Source: Benincasa hispida (taxonomy: Eukaryota > Streptophyta > Magnoliopsida > Cucurbitales > Cucurbitaceae). From it: 64,000 nucleotides of DNA. The position numbers were made by a program, and so were the translations under genes. The DNA lies in the NCBI RefSeq assembly GCF_009727055.1, contig NC_052359.1:22309500-22373499 (forward strand), in the 5' to 3' direction. Each line of letters begins with the position of its first letter. The first letter of the stretch is position 1. The notes beneath the pieces were generated by a model. It was not told where the DNA came from and ran no database searches. It saw nothing but the letters and a program-made list of their open reading frames with translations. This document shows, piece after piece, positions 43,155 to 55,559 of this stretch.

Positions 43155-45900
43155 TGTCAAACCCCTTCCCGAGTCTTATCAACCAGACCGGAAGAGGATA
43201 TGAAGACAGCCAATACCACCCTTTTGTGGCATCACTGTCCGACCCCGTCAGCTTGACAACTAGGTTGCTATAACTCAATAATGAAAATGAATAACTAGAC
43301 ATGTTGTTTTATATGTTTTTAACTGATGGCTTCCAGTTAATAGGATCCAAGTCTCGCCCTGTGAGATAAAATTAATTCAGACCTCTAGTGATCCTCCCAA
43401 CCAATCTGCTTCCGTAACCTGGGGAAGGGAAAGAAAACAAAACATGGAAAACGTGAGTTATAAGCCCAGTGAATGGTGCCTTTAACTTTAGAAATTCTTT
43501 ATAGGGAAATACAATTCCAGAACAAGTACAAATCACATAATAATAAATGTAACCTCCCCAGCCTGCCAGCTGGATATTCCTGGCATGATCATGTAATCCT
43601 AAGCCCTGGGTGTTTTCCGCCCTATAACCCACAATGACCGATGTGAAAACAATCTCAATACCCTATAACCCGCCGAATGTGCACATGTCGATATTTCCTA
43701 GTAGACATATTTGGGTACACTGATAATCCTAGCTAGATACCTTGGCAATCCCAGCAAAGTGACCACAAAGCATGCTAACAATATCCCGGGTACAAGTCCA
43801 GTTATAAAATTACTCATGTATTATACCAATACAACAACAAAAAATCCAGACAAAATATCTTTCCTAATCATGCCAACATTTTACATATATCCTATATATA
43901 TATATATCATTCATATATATATATATATATATAAATCAATTATACAAACAACATAGTAACCACTCACAGTTTCTCCTATAAGAATTCTTTTAGGTCGCTC
44001 CTTGTCTAGCTCCTTGGATTCCTCATTTTCCACGAATTTCAAATTAGTTCATTTTTCTTCAATAATCTTAACTTATTCACAAATAACCTTAAAAATCATA
44101 ATAACCAGCTTACCCACTTAAAATAACCCAAAGATAGGCTGAGCTATTTAAAATAGCTTCTTAGAGGTTATTTTGACACTTTGAAAGGCGTTGGGTGGCA
44201 GAGGGATGCATCGGTGCGCATAGATAGGCAGAGAGATGCACTGGGTAGTCATTTCTACATAGACAACAGTGGGCGCCTGGGCACACGTCTAGTTGACCGC
44301 GTGGGCGATGCGGCGTGCGTCTGCCTGGTGATGCGTCCCGCAGAGCGCGCATGCTGGGTTGGTGGAAACACATGACAAGGCTGTTGGCGACAGCCTATGC
44401 ACGCCACTGGACCGTTTTACCTCCAACGCAGGTTTCTTCCTCTTCAACACACCAAACGAAGTAGTAGCCTGCTTTACAACTTGACTGCTTAACTTTATTA
44501 GCCCATAGGTCTCTTATCAACGCACCATCTATGTCGTACTAACTCTCAAGATATCGCTAGTTCTTTCTTGGCTGCATATTTTTCTTCTCTCGCCTGGCTT
44601 ACTCCTGGTATACGCGCTCTACTAGGCCTATGACCCTCAAAATTCTCCAACGCACAATGCTTGCTTAGGCCTCATCTTATGTGTCTATATGCCCTCAGAT
44701 ATCTTTGGCGCATAGCATATTTCCAACGTATACCAACCCTTGGGTCAAACTAAGTTTCAACTCAATGCCTCACGGTTTGTCTTACCACCACCTAGCCTCT
44801 TGGTAATGCGTACTTCATGACTAACGTTAGTATACCCTTGTCGGTTGCCAACATCTTTAGTCTCTTGCTCAGGACAAATGCAATCTGACTGTGTAAGCCT
44901 TATGTATTACAAGTGTTTGCAACGCATACACACTTTACCATGCGTCCATCATGGCTTGGCTCATCATCTAGTTCATCGCCTAGTTCTTCCACTCATCGTC
45001 TAATAATCTCCCGCTGCCACACATCATCTAACACATAGCCTATCGCATAGCGTTTGCGCTTATCGCATAGTGCCTTCGCCCCATCACATAGCTTCATCAT
45101 TTAGCGATCTCTCGCTGTCAACGATCTCACCATCGCGTATCTCTCGCTTATCGCAAAGTGCTAACGCCTATCATCCAACGCATTATGCCCATCGGCTAGC
45201 GCGTCCTCTTATTGCGTAGTGCCATCATCTAGTGCCCACGCCTATCACGTAACGCCCCATCGTCTACCGCTTCGCCTATCATGTAACGCTCATGCTCATT
45301 GTGTAACGCCCATCGTATAACTCTTGTGTCTATCGCCCTACGCCTGTGCCTAACGCATGGTCTAGCGTCTACACTTATCATCTGGCGCATTCGAGCTCAT
45401 TGTTTAGCGCTATCGTTTAGCACCATATGCATCTACCTGATCGTCTGTGCGCATGACTCTAACGCACAACGCCTTGCACATACTAGTTAGCACGCATGCC
45501 CAGCCTCAACGCCATGCGTCTTGCGCTCACTGTCTTGCCCTTTCACTCTTGTTCTCGCATCATCTCATCATCCCCACACATGAGCAACCTTTGGCAACGT
45601 CTTTTGCCAATGCTTTGGCCAACATGAGTCCACACCTCGCAAGCTCAACACTTAACCTCTACAACTTAGTTTTATTAGAGTCTCATGTGTTGATGTTTCC
45701 TAACACCAAGCACATGGTTTCTTTTTTGACTTCATACTTAACCAAACTCTTACTAGTTAAAGCTTATCTCAAAGCTATTCGAAAAAAATCTATTCAATAT
45801 TTAGAATTTTTCTTTTTCTCAATCGTAAGATTTAACTGATACTTAGTTAATTTCCTTAATGTTATGCTTAAGTAGGAAGAATTAAGTTTCGGGTTTCACA
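43155..45900 (-). repeat. 5' LTR of element D
   Basis: Plus strand TGTCAAACCCC to CGGGTTTCACA. It lacks the roughly 370-base TATA-bearing segment present in the 3' LTR (junction about 44470). About 44930-45420 is a dense degenerate array of words like CATCGYRTAGCG and CATCGTCTAGCG. Confidence 0.87.
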
Positions 45901-46023
45901 ATAGGAGTTTGAGCACTTTCAGTAGGAGGGTCTTTGCCCCGCGGTAGAGGCTAGAACTGACTTGGAAAGTCGTAGTGACCTTATTGCTCAGCTTGAACTT
46001 CAGTTGGGAGGCCAGATAAGCCA

Positions 46024-46469
46024 TTGCTAAACCATTCCTTTAACTTCACAGAGGCCCAGAAGCATGACGTAGTCCACGTCGACGCGGTGGAGGAGAAGGA
46101 ACCACTTCCTGGAGATTTGTGCCTAGGTATGACTTTGGAGTTCTTAATTTCTAAACTTGCTAATAGCTCTATTAGTTTCAGTAGGACGTTCAAGCTTAGT
46201 AGCCAAGCATGATCGACCATGTTGCCCAACTGACAAAGGTCGTGTAGAGATTGGAGAACGTGCCAAAGAAATCCATTGTTTGTACCTTGAAGGCAGAGCT
46301 TCTTATGAAGTGCTACTACTCCAGTGATGGTGAGGACATCACTCGATGCTTGCTAGTTTGTGAGGTTAAGGAGGATTCCGAGCCTAAATCTGACGAGATC
46401 CAGGTGATAGAGTTAGAGGTTGGAAGATCTCGCCCTGTTCTAACTTCTAGTATGAAATATACTTTTTAA
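46024..46469 (+). CDS. Unrecognised acidic reading frames of element F
   Basis: Two adjoining frames (46024-46212 and 46251-46469, different phases). The first has FTEAQKHDVVHVDAVEEKEP and LEFLISKLANSSISFSRTF. The second has VPKKSIVCTLKAELLMKCYY, SSDGEDITRCLLVCEVKEDS and EIQVIELEVGRSRPVLTS. They are acidic and moderately hydrophobic with no motif known to me. They stand where gag-protease should pass into pol. They may be a decayed linker or a captured fragment. A single ancestral frame with one shift is possible. Confidence 0.35.
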
Positions 46470-48042
46470 TTTTCCTCCCTTAGTCCTCACGAGTCGGTTG
46501 AGTTTTTTTTTTCAACTTTTTTGGGTCATTTGAGTCTTTTGATTCTTTCTTTTTCCCTTTTTTGCCATATTCCAAAAAACCCAAATTCGACCTATCTAGT
46601 TCTCTTCAGAAAATGAGAAGCCTTATAGCCTTACCGAGCTATTTTGACTCATCCAAGAAGGGACCAGAGAAATACGAGAATTTCTTTGTACCTTGACAAA
46701 GGACAGGTCATGTCGAGCAACTGACGTTAAAAATTTTCCCTTCTTTGAGGGAGTTAGGTGAAAAATTTACTGCTTTCTTTTACTGCATTCTATTTTAACT
46801 TCTTCTTTTTCTTTTGTAGGTTCTCTCTCTCTGTCCTAAAAGAAAAAGAAGATCAATTCATGCGCGAGCCCTCCTACCACCATCCCATGTGCGAAAACAT
46901 CATTATGGGAGGTTTTCTGTTCCTTTGACTCTGTTAATTTATTGGGCTTAGATTAGAGATACATTGGGGACAATGTTTCATTTTAAGTTGAGGGTGGGGT
47001 ATGTTGTGATAGCTTTGGGTCCTTAAGCGTTGTGCTTAGACAATGTTTATGTGTTTGTTGCTTGTTTGCTCTCTTGCTTGATTTGTTATGACGAGTACTT
47101 GATGATGCACCCTCTTTGTGATTAGGTTTGCATGAAGTTATGCTTGAAGAGCATAATCATGATTTTTAGTATGTTTTTAAACAAATTTCTTATCTCTCAT
47201 GCACGCCTAAGTCCTTTGTCTAACAAAATTAGGTCTTGCATGCTTAGATTGTATTATTGTGCTTACAGATTTGTTGTCACCCCGGAAGGCCTAGATGATA
47301 AGTGTTAAGTGACTGAACGTTCAACCTAGTAAAGCATGCCTAAGTTTTTTTTGCCAAACACTTGTTTTGTATAGTAAAAGCCAAGTGTAGAGTAGATAAA
47401 AAGAAAGTTTGTAAAAGGCAAAGCTTGTTGTAAAGTAAAAGCAAGTTTGTATGTTATTTTTTAAAGGGATTACTCCTCTTTCTTAGGGTTATGATTAACC
47501 TGGGGCAGTTATGACATCTGTAGTCTCCCTCTAAGCTAAAGTACCCCAAGGAATGAGTAAGCTTTGGCACCTTGTTAGGAGACGTTGCTCGTAGTTCCAT
47601 GTCTTTTACGTAACCTGTGTGGACAAGCCAAAACGAAGGTGACATGTCTAGATAAGGGTTCCTCTTTTGTATAACGTAAAAAAGTGAGAGAGAGAGAGAA
47701 AAAAAAGAATTAAAAGTTTGGTTTCCTTAAGTGTGTCATTGTATTGTTGAGTCTAGGAAGCTTAGCTCTTAAACTTTCGAGCTAGAGTAAGAGAAGACAA
47801 ATTGAGGGCCCTATAAAACCATTTCGGGTTTTGTAAGTTTAATTAGTAGGGCTTGGGACTCATTCATGAATATGTTTAGAATCATTTTTAAACATGTGCT
47901 TCATTGATTGAATGTAATCAGATTTCATTTTTTATTGCAAATCTTATCCTTTTAGACAGTTGAGATTAGATTAACGTCGTGATTGAGCAAGCATTTATTT
48001 TTGTGTGAATGTGTGATTCTACCTTGCTCGAGGACGATCAAG
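46470..48042 (+). other. 3' untranslated tail of element F
   Basis: Non-coding; contains the module shared with the tail of C (TTAAGCGTTGTGCTTAGACAATG near 47022, GGCCTAGATGATA near 47288, GGAATGAGTAAGC near 47550). A GA-rich tract lies near 47687-47712. Confidence 0.65.
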
Positions 48043-48060
48043 AATTAAGTTGGGGATGTT
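48043..48060 (+). other. Polypurine tract of element F
   Basis: AATTAAGTTGGGGATGTT directly before TGATAGCATC, as in B and C. Confidence 0.82.
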
Positions 48061-49060
48061 TGATAGCATCTAAAATGTGTTATTTTCCTTTTCTCTAGGT
48101 CATTACTGTGTTTAATGTGTTTATTTAGTGATTTTGTAGGTATCGAGCATCTTTGAGGTAGAATCCGTCGTTATGAGCTGTTCGGGATTAATTTAAAGAA
48201 ATTAGGAGTTAATTTAAGCAATCAAGCTTCAAAAGGATGTGAAAGGAAAAAAATGCCCCTAGATGTAGCATTGCAACACTACAAGGCACTAGCCTCCACA
48301 ACGCTAGAAAATAGGGCAGCATTACAATGCTATTTGTAGTGTTGCAATGCTCTGATTTTTTACAAAGGCAACACAACGTGCGCGTGCAAGCGAGTGTTAC
48401 GATAACGTCACAATGCTATGCCCCAACGCTGCGATAATCTGGAGACCAGCCTTACAATGCTCTCGCTACAATGTTGAGATATGCTTTTCTTCATTTTAGG
48501 GAAGGACGGCCTCCAATCAGCTCCTAAGCCAATTTCGTCATCTTCTCACATCTCTCACTTGTAATTTTCTATAATTTTTCCTCCCTCTCATGTAATTAAT
48601 GGAAATGAAGCCCGAATTTGTTTTCTTCATCCTATGGGAAGGTAAGTTCTAGAGAAATAAGTTCTAGGTTTTCTCTAGTTTAGAGGATTTTAGATTGAAA
48701 TCTTTGTAATTTTGGGAGGTTTATTTGAATACAATTTTATATATCTTGATTATGAGTTTTCTTTCTAATTGAATCGCTTTGTAATCATATTTTCTCTTGA
48801 TTGTTTGACAAACTACTTGGGATTTTGTGATTGAATTCTTGCGAGATTGGCTTGTAATATATGACGTAAAATTATAAGTTGGATTCTAAGAAGCGAAAGG
48901 TTATAGTATAGATTTGTGCTTAATCATTTACTAAAGGTATACAATCGTCTAGTAAATCAGGTGTGATCGTTTACACGATCGTTTAATGAAGCTCGCTTAG
49001 GCACATGATTGCTTAGTAAATCTTTCCACGATGGTTTAGTCAACAACATGTGTACACGAT

Positions 49061-50727
49061 TGATAACGGGTAGAAATGCATGTTATTACAATGCAAAGAT
49101 ATAAAACAATGTAGAATTGCGTCAGTAAAAATATGTAAAACCGTGTTCAAAAGCATTAAAGTCGAGAACATTGCAATCGCATGCATCTATCGCATTAAAG
49201 CAGCTAATTTACGTATTTTACGCAGGAAAATGCGTTGGTGCAAGGCAGAATTGCGATCCAAGGAATTCAGTCCGAGAACATTAAAAGATTGCGACCGAAA
49301 GCTATGCGATCGTATGTGTTCACAAAGATCTGCTCAAGAATGTGGCCACATAAAGACGGCGCATCAAGGTGAAAGGTTAATAAATCACGATGGGGCAAAA
49401 AGCCGATGACGGTTGAATCCGAATTTAGTTGACAAGCTGTTAATGACGCACTGTAGCAAGTACACTCAACTTTTCGGTGACAATTAATCGGCGCATCAAA
49501 TAGAGATTTAATGACATCCCATCAGTGCAATCATTTGAGAGAAAAGCTCTTCACCCTGAAGCTCTATAAATACCGAAGGCCATCTTCGTTCAAAGAGCTC
49601 TGGTTCAGCAGTTAGAATTTTGGAGTTCTTTTCCACCATATACATAGATAGTTGTAGTCTGTAATTTTATATACTTAGAGGCGGAGGCGAGTGAAGACAA
49701 AAGATGCCGGGAGATCGTTCTTGGTTAGCTTGAGAGAGTGCCGAGAAGCGTTGAGAACGGAGAGAGGGTCGAATCTTACGAAAGCAAGAATATTCTTTTG
49801 GGCAGAGTAGAGAAAAACACAGTGTAACAGCCTTGGGAAGCAAGACATTGCTACCAGGCTCCCTATCCTTACTTCTCATTGTCATTTTGTATTCTAATGT
49901 CATTTATAAAATGGAATTTGCATCTCTACATCTGTTTACTCTCTTTACATTACGAATGAGTAACTAACTTCTGAATAGGTTGAGAAGCACTTAGCTAGCA
50001 TGACCTAAGATCTTCATTTTATGCGATCATCTTGTCTTATATATGCGTCCATCACCTTTTTAGAGCTACTTGAGAGAGAGTCTAAAGAAAGAACCTAGAC
50101 TTGAGAGAGCTAGGTTAGAATCTAGGCTTGAGAAAGTTAGATTAGAACCGCATAAGCAAGAGATAGAAACTTAAAGATAGGTTTTGTTTGCTAACATACA
50201 TCGCATGCACCCTAGAAATAGGTTATGGTAGTATGCGGTCGCCTTATGTATGTGTGTGTCATTCATCATCGCAAAGACAAGAATAGAGGCTTAGACGTAA
50301 GTCCTATAGACATCATCGTATACATCGCATGTGTCCTAAAACTAGGAGCTATAGCATTTGCATTGAGAGATGACCTGTTGTTGTATGTATGTAGCATGAT
50401 CACATAACTTGACCGCAATCTTAGGAAGTGTTAGCTAAATCCCTTCTCAACCCGTTCTCCGCATACTCATAACTCTTTTCTCAATTTTGCCGCATAGAAT
50501 CTATACCTTAAACAAACATACCAACCAACTCATTGTTTTATTTGACACCATAAAGAAATCAGAAATCACCGTTGCATACTGTCTCCATAGTCCCTATGTT
50601 CGACCCTGGGCTTACCAGGCAACCTAGTAGGATTTATACTTGGATTTTGCTAGAAAAACTTGCATGTACAACACATACACCACCATCGCAAAATACACCA
50701 TTAATTCATCATATTCACAACGCATCA
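49061..50727 (+). repeat. Solo LTR, family R1
   Basis: 1667 bases, TGATAACGGGTAG to CGCATCA, with exact target duplication ACGAT (49056-49060 and 50728-50732). Same family as the 5' LTR at 489-2217, opposite orientation. The array of the host S2 LTR continues on both sides. Confidence 0.92.
49565..49572 (+). promoter_or_regulatory. TATA box of R1 solo LTR
   Basis: TATAAATA in GCTCTATAAATACCG, about 505 bases from the LTR start. Confidence 0.6.
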
Positions 50728-52876
50728 ACGATCGTTTAGACAAACACTTGAAGTTTTCATGTAGTCTATCGTGAGCTAAACGATAGGCAGTGTATAACCA
50801 ATGAAGCAATACTACGATTTTTTTCCAAAATGAAAATATTTTTCATTTTATCCTTTAGTTATGAAAACTGAATACAACCTCTCACTTTCACGCACGGTTA
50901 TGGAGAAACCACCACCAACTATCTCATAATTGTTTTAATTATAAATAAATATAATAACTAAGTTATCATATTATATTTATAACTTATAGTTTTAATATCA
51001 CATCATATGCAACATTTAAACCATAGTCCTTTTCTCCTTTACTTGATATAAATCATATTTACATCAATGTTCCTCCAATTAATGTATCTCATAGATCATG
51101 TCAACTATATCATACATAATTGAACCAGTTTAATCATATCATATATAATCAAACTCCCTCTTGTCAATTTGAACATTTCAAACTGACCCAAAAACTAATT
51201 CTCAACTTGAATCCATTGAACTACCAAGGGGACCTTATGGACATGTAGCTTGAAGCTCCAACGGTACATGAATAGCTGACTAAACTCTTTAGTCATGAGA
51301 TCCACCATCCGTTAATTTCCAGACACTCAACTAAAGACCGACAACTGTACTCTTTTCACCATAGATATATTTTTGTGTCCATAGAATATAACCAGTCAAC
51401 AGTACGATAACCCTTCACAGATGCTCATAAGTACAGTTGGGCCAATTTACCGTTTTTCCTCTATAGTTACATCTAACTCCTTAAGTACCATTGATCCCTC
51501 TAATAAACAATATCTCATAGTCCTAATATGAGTGGACACATCTTGAGCCATTAGAAGGTATGTGGCATCACATCATTCAAACTTCGGAATCAGACCTTAA
51601 GGGAGCAATCTATCTACTTACCTCTGCTTTGGGGAAGGAGTGAATTCCATCTTATGTAGCTCAGTTCCCAGCTCCCAAATCAGACGAATCCCCAAAGTGG
51701 TATGTTTGAGTCGGCAATCTGGCCACTCGCAACCGTGCAAATCAAATGACCACCTTGAAAGGCAGAAGTTCTCAACTCACGCAGGATTAAGGTCATGTTA
51801 CCTATGGTCATCCTAGTGAAGTGAAATCTCTGTCATGAACGATGTTATACAACGAGATTATACACTTCTTAGTCCAGTCTTATACAAACTTCTTTGTATA
51901 GGACACCCCCGCTCGCATGTCTCTACATGAATGATCAGAATCAGACCATCTATAGCACGTCACAACACTTGTAACTATCTACAAAACGAGCCTTATCTGT
52001 AGTGTCACCAGGATAAGGTTTCCCTCCTATATCCATATACTACAGACCATTTTGGTTATCACTTAAGGCATGATCCACCTGTATGTCTCCACATACGTGC
52101 TTAAGTTACAACGACAATCAGGGATCTTAGTTTATTGGTTTGTTGTAAAGCAATTAAAACATCTCATGTTTCATAGACAACAGTGAAGAAAATATCTCAT
52201 ATTATTACATCACAAGCGTTTGTTCAATACATGTGTTTATAAACTACAGGACCCAACGAGAGTTTAGGGCATCAACCCAAATAAGACAGGCTTGCAATTT
52301 GTTGTCTATAACGAATGGTATTGTTCCTACTGACCTAGGGGAAACTATATTGAATGTTTGCCTATACGATGGAAACTAAATATTCATACTAGCATAAGCC
52401 CTAGAGCGTAATGCGGTTAGGTAAATCTGTTTAGTATGGATTCATCTAGCATGTTTAACTAATTAGGTATTTATGATCATTTGTTGGATGTTCAATCAAT
52501 TAGGCTAGGCATAAATAAGAACCATAAGATTGCATTCGAATAATTCGATGAACAAGATTGAATTGAATCATTATGATATTCGTCCTCTAAACTGGAACAT
52601 CTCGATTGATTGCATTTTTATCTTTTATTTTCTTGTACTTTATTTCTTTTACCCATTTCAATTACCAATCCTTATTAACCACCACCCCCCCCCCCCCTAA
52701 ATTTACCACTTTAACTAAAAATGAGCTTCGATGAACTAATTTTCCGTGCTTTCTTGGGTTCGACCCCGAACTTGTCGCTTGTACTACCAGTTAGTATAAG
52801 TAGTTCATTCGGTTATTATAAGTATTATTTGTCTTGCAAGGGTTTATGGGTGACGATAAACCTCGATGCTCAACAT

Positions 52877-54650
52877 ATGCTCACATGAAATGCTTCCTGG
52901 AGACTTACAATTCATTCGTGATTCTTGGAATCATGCCAGAAGTAATCAAATTGTCCCTGTTTCCATATTCACTATGAGACGATGCCAAGTAATGGACAAG
53001 CTCCTTAGAGCCGAGCAAGATAACAACATGGGACAAGCTAGTAGAAAAGTTCATGCAAAAATACTTCCCTCCCATAGTCAACACAATGAGGCATCGGAAG
53101 ATTATGAATTTTGAGTAAGGAAAATTTGAAACACTTAATGACACATGGGAAAGATTCAAAAGGTTGGTAAAAAAATATCCTAACCATGGATTACCTCTAA
53201 CTATCCAGATGGAGAACTTCTATGGTGGATTGAATATACCATCATAGATAGCAGAAGATGCAGCCACCGTAAGCAGCCTTATGGACAAATCTTACAACGA
53301 AGCCAAGGAGATTCTGGATAAGGATTGGCAAACAAAATATAGAATGGGTTGACGATGCTTATGATTCCAGATCAAATAGTGGGAGCCAACAACAGGTGTG
53401 ATCGATACTAAAGCAGTAGCTATTCTTTCAGCAAAAGTGAAAAACTTGCTGAAAAACTTAACAATGAACAATGCAGCCCAAACACATAGCGTCAATAGAT
53501 CGACACATTTGAACAACCCATGTTAAGTTATATGGGTTGCGAAGAGTCGCATACCTACAGTAATTGCCCTAAAAATCCACAATCAATCTGTTTTGTGAAG
53601 AACAACCCATTCTCTAATACATATAGCCCTGGATGGAAAAACCATCCAAAATTTTCTTCGGGTGGTCACCAACAGGATCAAAACTCGTCTGGAACGTGTC
53701 AGCAACATAGGCAAGGACCGCCACCTAGATTCTATCCCATCCAACAACAACCACAACATCAATCTTTTAACAGAGGAGGCAATACATCAAGTTCATCTTC
53801 TCTGCTTTAGATTCTATTGAAAGAATACATAGCCCAGAATGATGCATTGTTAAAGAGTCAAGCATCATTAGTCGGAAATATGGAGATAAAAGTTGGGCAC
53901 ATTGCTAGTGAGCTGAAGAGCTGGCCGCATGGTTATTGCCTTGCAACACTGAAGCACCTGGATGGAGTAATGGAAAGAAGCATTGTCAAGCAGTGACATT
54001 GCACAGTAGTAAACCACTAGTGGAAGAGACGAGAAGAGACCCAAGAAAAGATCATCATCCTTCAACGCCCGCAGATACAACTCAAGCAATTATGGCATCT
54101 TAAAGAATTCAACCAGAAAGAGCAGTTGGCTCTAATAGTCATTCTCAACCAAGTACATCTAATGTAGGGGAACCTAATGTAACAGCAGTCACAACATCAA
54201 TCTTTAAACAGAGAAGGCAATATGTCGAGTTCATCTTCTTCACTTAAGAACTTGTTGAAAGAATACATAGCCCAAAATGATGTGTTGTTAAAAAGTCAAG
54301 CATCATCAATCAGAAATCTGGAGACGCAAGTTGGGCAAATTGCTAGTGAGTTGAAGAGTTGGCTGCATGGATCATTGGCTAGCAACACTAAAGCACCTGG
54401 ACAGAGTAATGAAAGGAGTATTGTTAAGAAGTGACATTACACAGTGGTAGGGGTAAACCACCAGTGGAAGAGACGAGAAGAGACCTAAGAAAAGTTCCCC
54501 ATTCTTCAACCCATAAAATTACAACTCAAGCAACTATGACATCTGAAAGAATTCAACCACAAAGAATAGCTGGCTCTAATAGTCTTCTCAACCAAGTACA
54601 TCTAACGCAGGGGAATCTGATGTGTATCTGAATGGACCTTTCTCCTAACG
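52877..54650 (+). pseudogene. Gag of element G, part 3 of 3
   Basis: Resumes exactly where part 2 ended: YAHMKCFLETYNSFVILGI, LSLFPYSL, WDKLVEKFMQKYFPP, FETLNDTWERFKRLVKKYP, MENFYGGLN. A decayed knuckle GCEESHTYSNCP at about 53532 (first Cys lost) is followed by NTYSPGWKNHPKFSSGG and a Gln-rich linker. It then has two tandem copies of the helical LLKEYIAQNDxLLKSQAS segment, and an MTLHSGRG block at 54431. At least five in-frame stops. Confidence 0.85.
53740..54620 (+). repeat. 438-bp tandem duplication in G gag
   Basis: Two direct copies offset by 438 bases (anchor ACAACATCAATCTTT at 53753 and 54191; also GAAGAGACGAGAAGAGACC). Copies have diverged by some 10-15% by eye, so the duplication is old. 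It duplicates the gag C-terminal helix region and the LRSG-like block. Confidence 0.85.
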
Positions 54651-54699
54651 CCTACTAAAAACAATGACAAAAATTAGTTTAAATCCTTCATTAATATTT

Positions 54700-55556
54700 T
54701 CAAGCAATTACACATCAATATTTCTCTCATTGAAGCGTTAGAACAAATGGCGAGTTACATGAAGTTTTGAAGGATATCTTATCGAAGAAAGATCAGCGAG
54801 TTTGAATTCGTGGCATTAACTTAGGAGTGTAATACATTGATCAACAAAAAAATTCCTGAAAAGCAAAAGGACCCAAGTAGCTTTATTATCACATGTTCAA
54901 TAGGAGGAATTGATGTGGGCCATGCGTTGTGTGATTCAGGAGCTAGTATTAACTTAATGCCCCTCTCAATTTTCAAGAAGCTTGGGATTGGTGAAGCCAT
55001 GCCTACCATGGTAACACTATAAGTTGTTGACAAATCCATCACATACCCTGAAGGAAAGATTGAAGATGTACTAGTAAAAGTTGACAAGTTCATCTTTCCG
55101 ATAGACCTTATTATTTTGGACTATAAAGCTGATAGACACATTCCAATCATTCTTGGATGCCCATTTTTAACTATCCGAAAAGTCTTGATTAATGTGCATA
55201 AAGGGGAACTGACTATGTGTGTGGATAATCAGGAAGTAAAATTCAATGTTCTAAATGCATTAAAGTTCCTAGATGATGCAAAATCTTGTCAACTCATTGA
55301 ATCAACCCAACTACTTGAGGAAGAGAATCAAGAAGCGGACAAAGGCTATAAGGTCCATGCACTAGGAGAAAGCACGAGGACATTTGAGTCTCTATGTCTG
55401 GATGAGCGGCTGTCAAAACCAACACTCCCATCTTTCGAGGAACTACCAACGCTTGAGCTTGAACATTTCCCTGATCATCTTAAATATTCTTTCCTTGGCA
55501 ACAACAACACTTTACTAGTTATAATTTCAGCTGAACTTTCTCCTACTAACGAATAA
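54700..55556 (+). pseudogene. Aspartic protease and linker (element G)
   Basis: Linker EFEFVALT, a stop, ECNTLINKKIPEKQKDPSSF, then HALCDSGASINLMPLSIFKK with the canonical active site D-S-G-A intact at about 54928. After a stop (55019) follow VVDKSITYPEGKIEDVLVKV, ILGCPFLTIRKVLINVHKGE and VKFNVLNALK. A 146-codon open frame (55116-55556) covers the C-terminal half and the acidic linker LEEENQEADKG, ending with LEHFPDHLKYSFLGNNNTLL before RT. Confidence 0.85.
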
Positions 55557-55559
55557 CTT

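Larger units (their letters stand above)
35819..45900 (-). mobile_element. Element D: gag-only chromovirus (Tekay/Del-like), minus strand
   Basis: LTRs of about 2.75 kb at 35819-38622 and 43155-45900, initiator-Met-type PBS beside the right LTR, so transcription runs on the minus strand. The internal 4.5 kb holds zinc-knuckle fragments and one gag, split by an S solo LTR, then goes directly to the 3' end motif (GAAGACGAAATTTTCTTTAA on the minus strand) and LTR. Pol is absent. Long LTRs, iMet PBS and gag type suggest the Tekay/Del group. It is inserted in F. Possible target duplication GTAGG/ATAGG, with three extra bases CAG on the left. The left LTR contains artefact adapters. Confidence 0.85.
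48902..52279 (-). repeat. S-family LTR (copy S2), truncated, in F 3' LTR
   Basis: Follows S1 from its CTAAACGATCG-array region to the terminus GGGCATCAACCCA. About 450 bases of its other end are missing; it begins abruptly at TAGTATAG after host GGTTA. An R1 solo LTR divides it at 49061-50727. No clear target duplication. The host LTR resumes at about 52280. Confidence 0.75.
48061..52872 (+). repeat. 3' LTR of element F, interrupted
   Basis: Starts TGATAGCATCTAAAATG and ends GATGCTCA; pieces 48061-48901 and 52280-52872. Colinear with 34017-35298. It contains GCATTGCAACGCT-type words at 48270-48480 and a run of 13 C at about 52685-52697. Confidence 0.83.
34017..52876 (+). mobile_element. Element F: non-autonomous Athila-related element
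   Basis: Plus strand: 5' LTR (5'-truncated) 34017-35298, decayed tRNA-Asp PBS, gag C-terminal remnant, unknown frame, untranslated tail, polypurine tract, 3' LTR from 48061 to 52872. Nested inside are element D (35819-45900) and an S-family LTR (48902-52279) that carries an R1 solo LTR. No capsid, protease, RT or integrase is found in its own 2.7-kb internal region. ATGCT occurs at both host borders (34012-34016 and 52877-52881) and probably is the target duplication, with four extra bases ACAT on the right. Confidence 0.82.

Noticed and set aside
49080..49409. 109-codon open frame in the R1 solo LTR
   Set aside because: Lies upstream of the TATA box in U3 and is not kept open in the R1 5' LTR as far as I can compare; chance frame.
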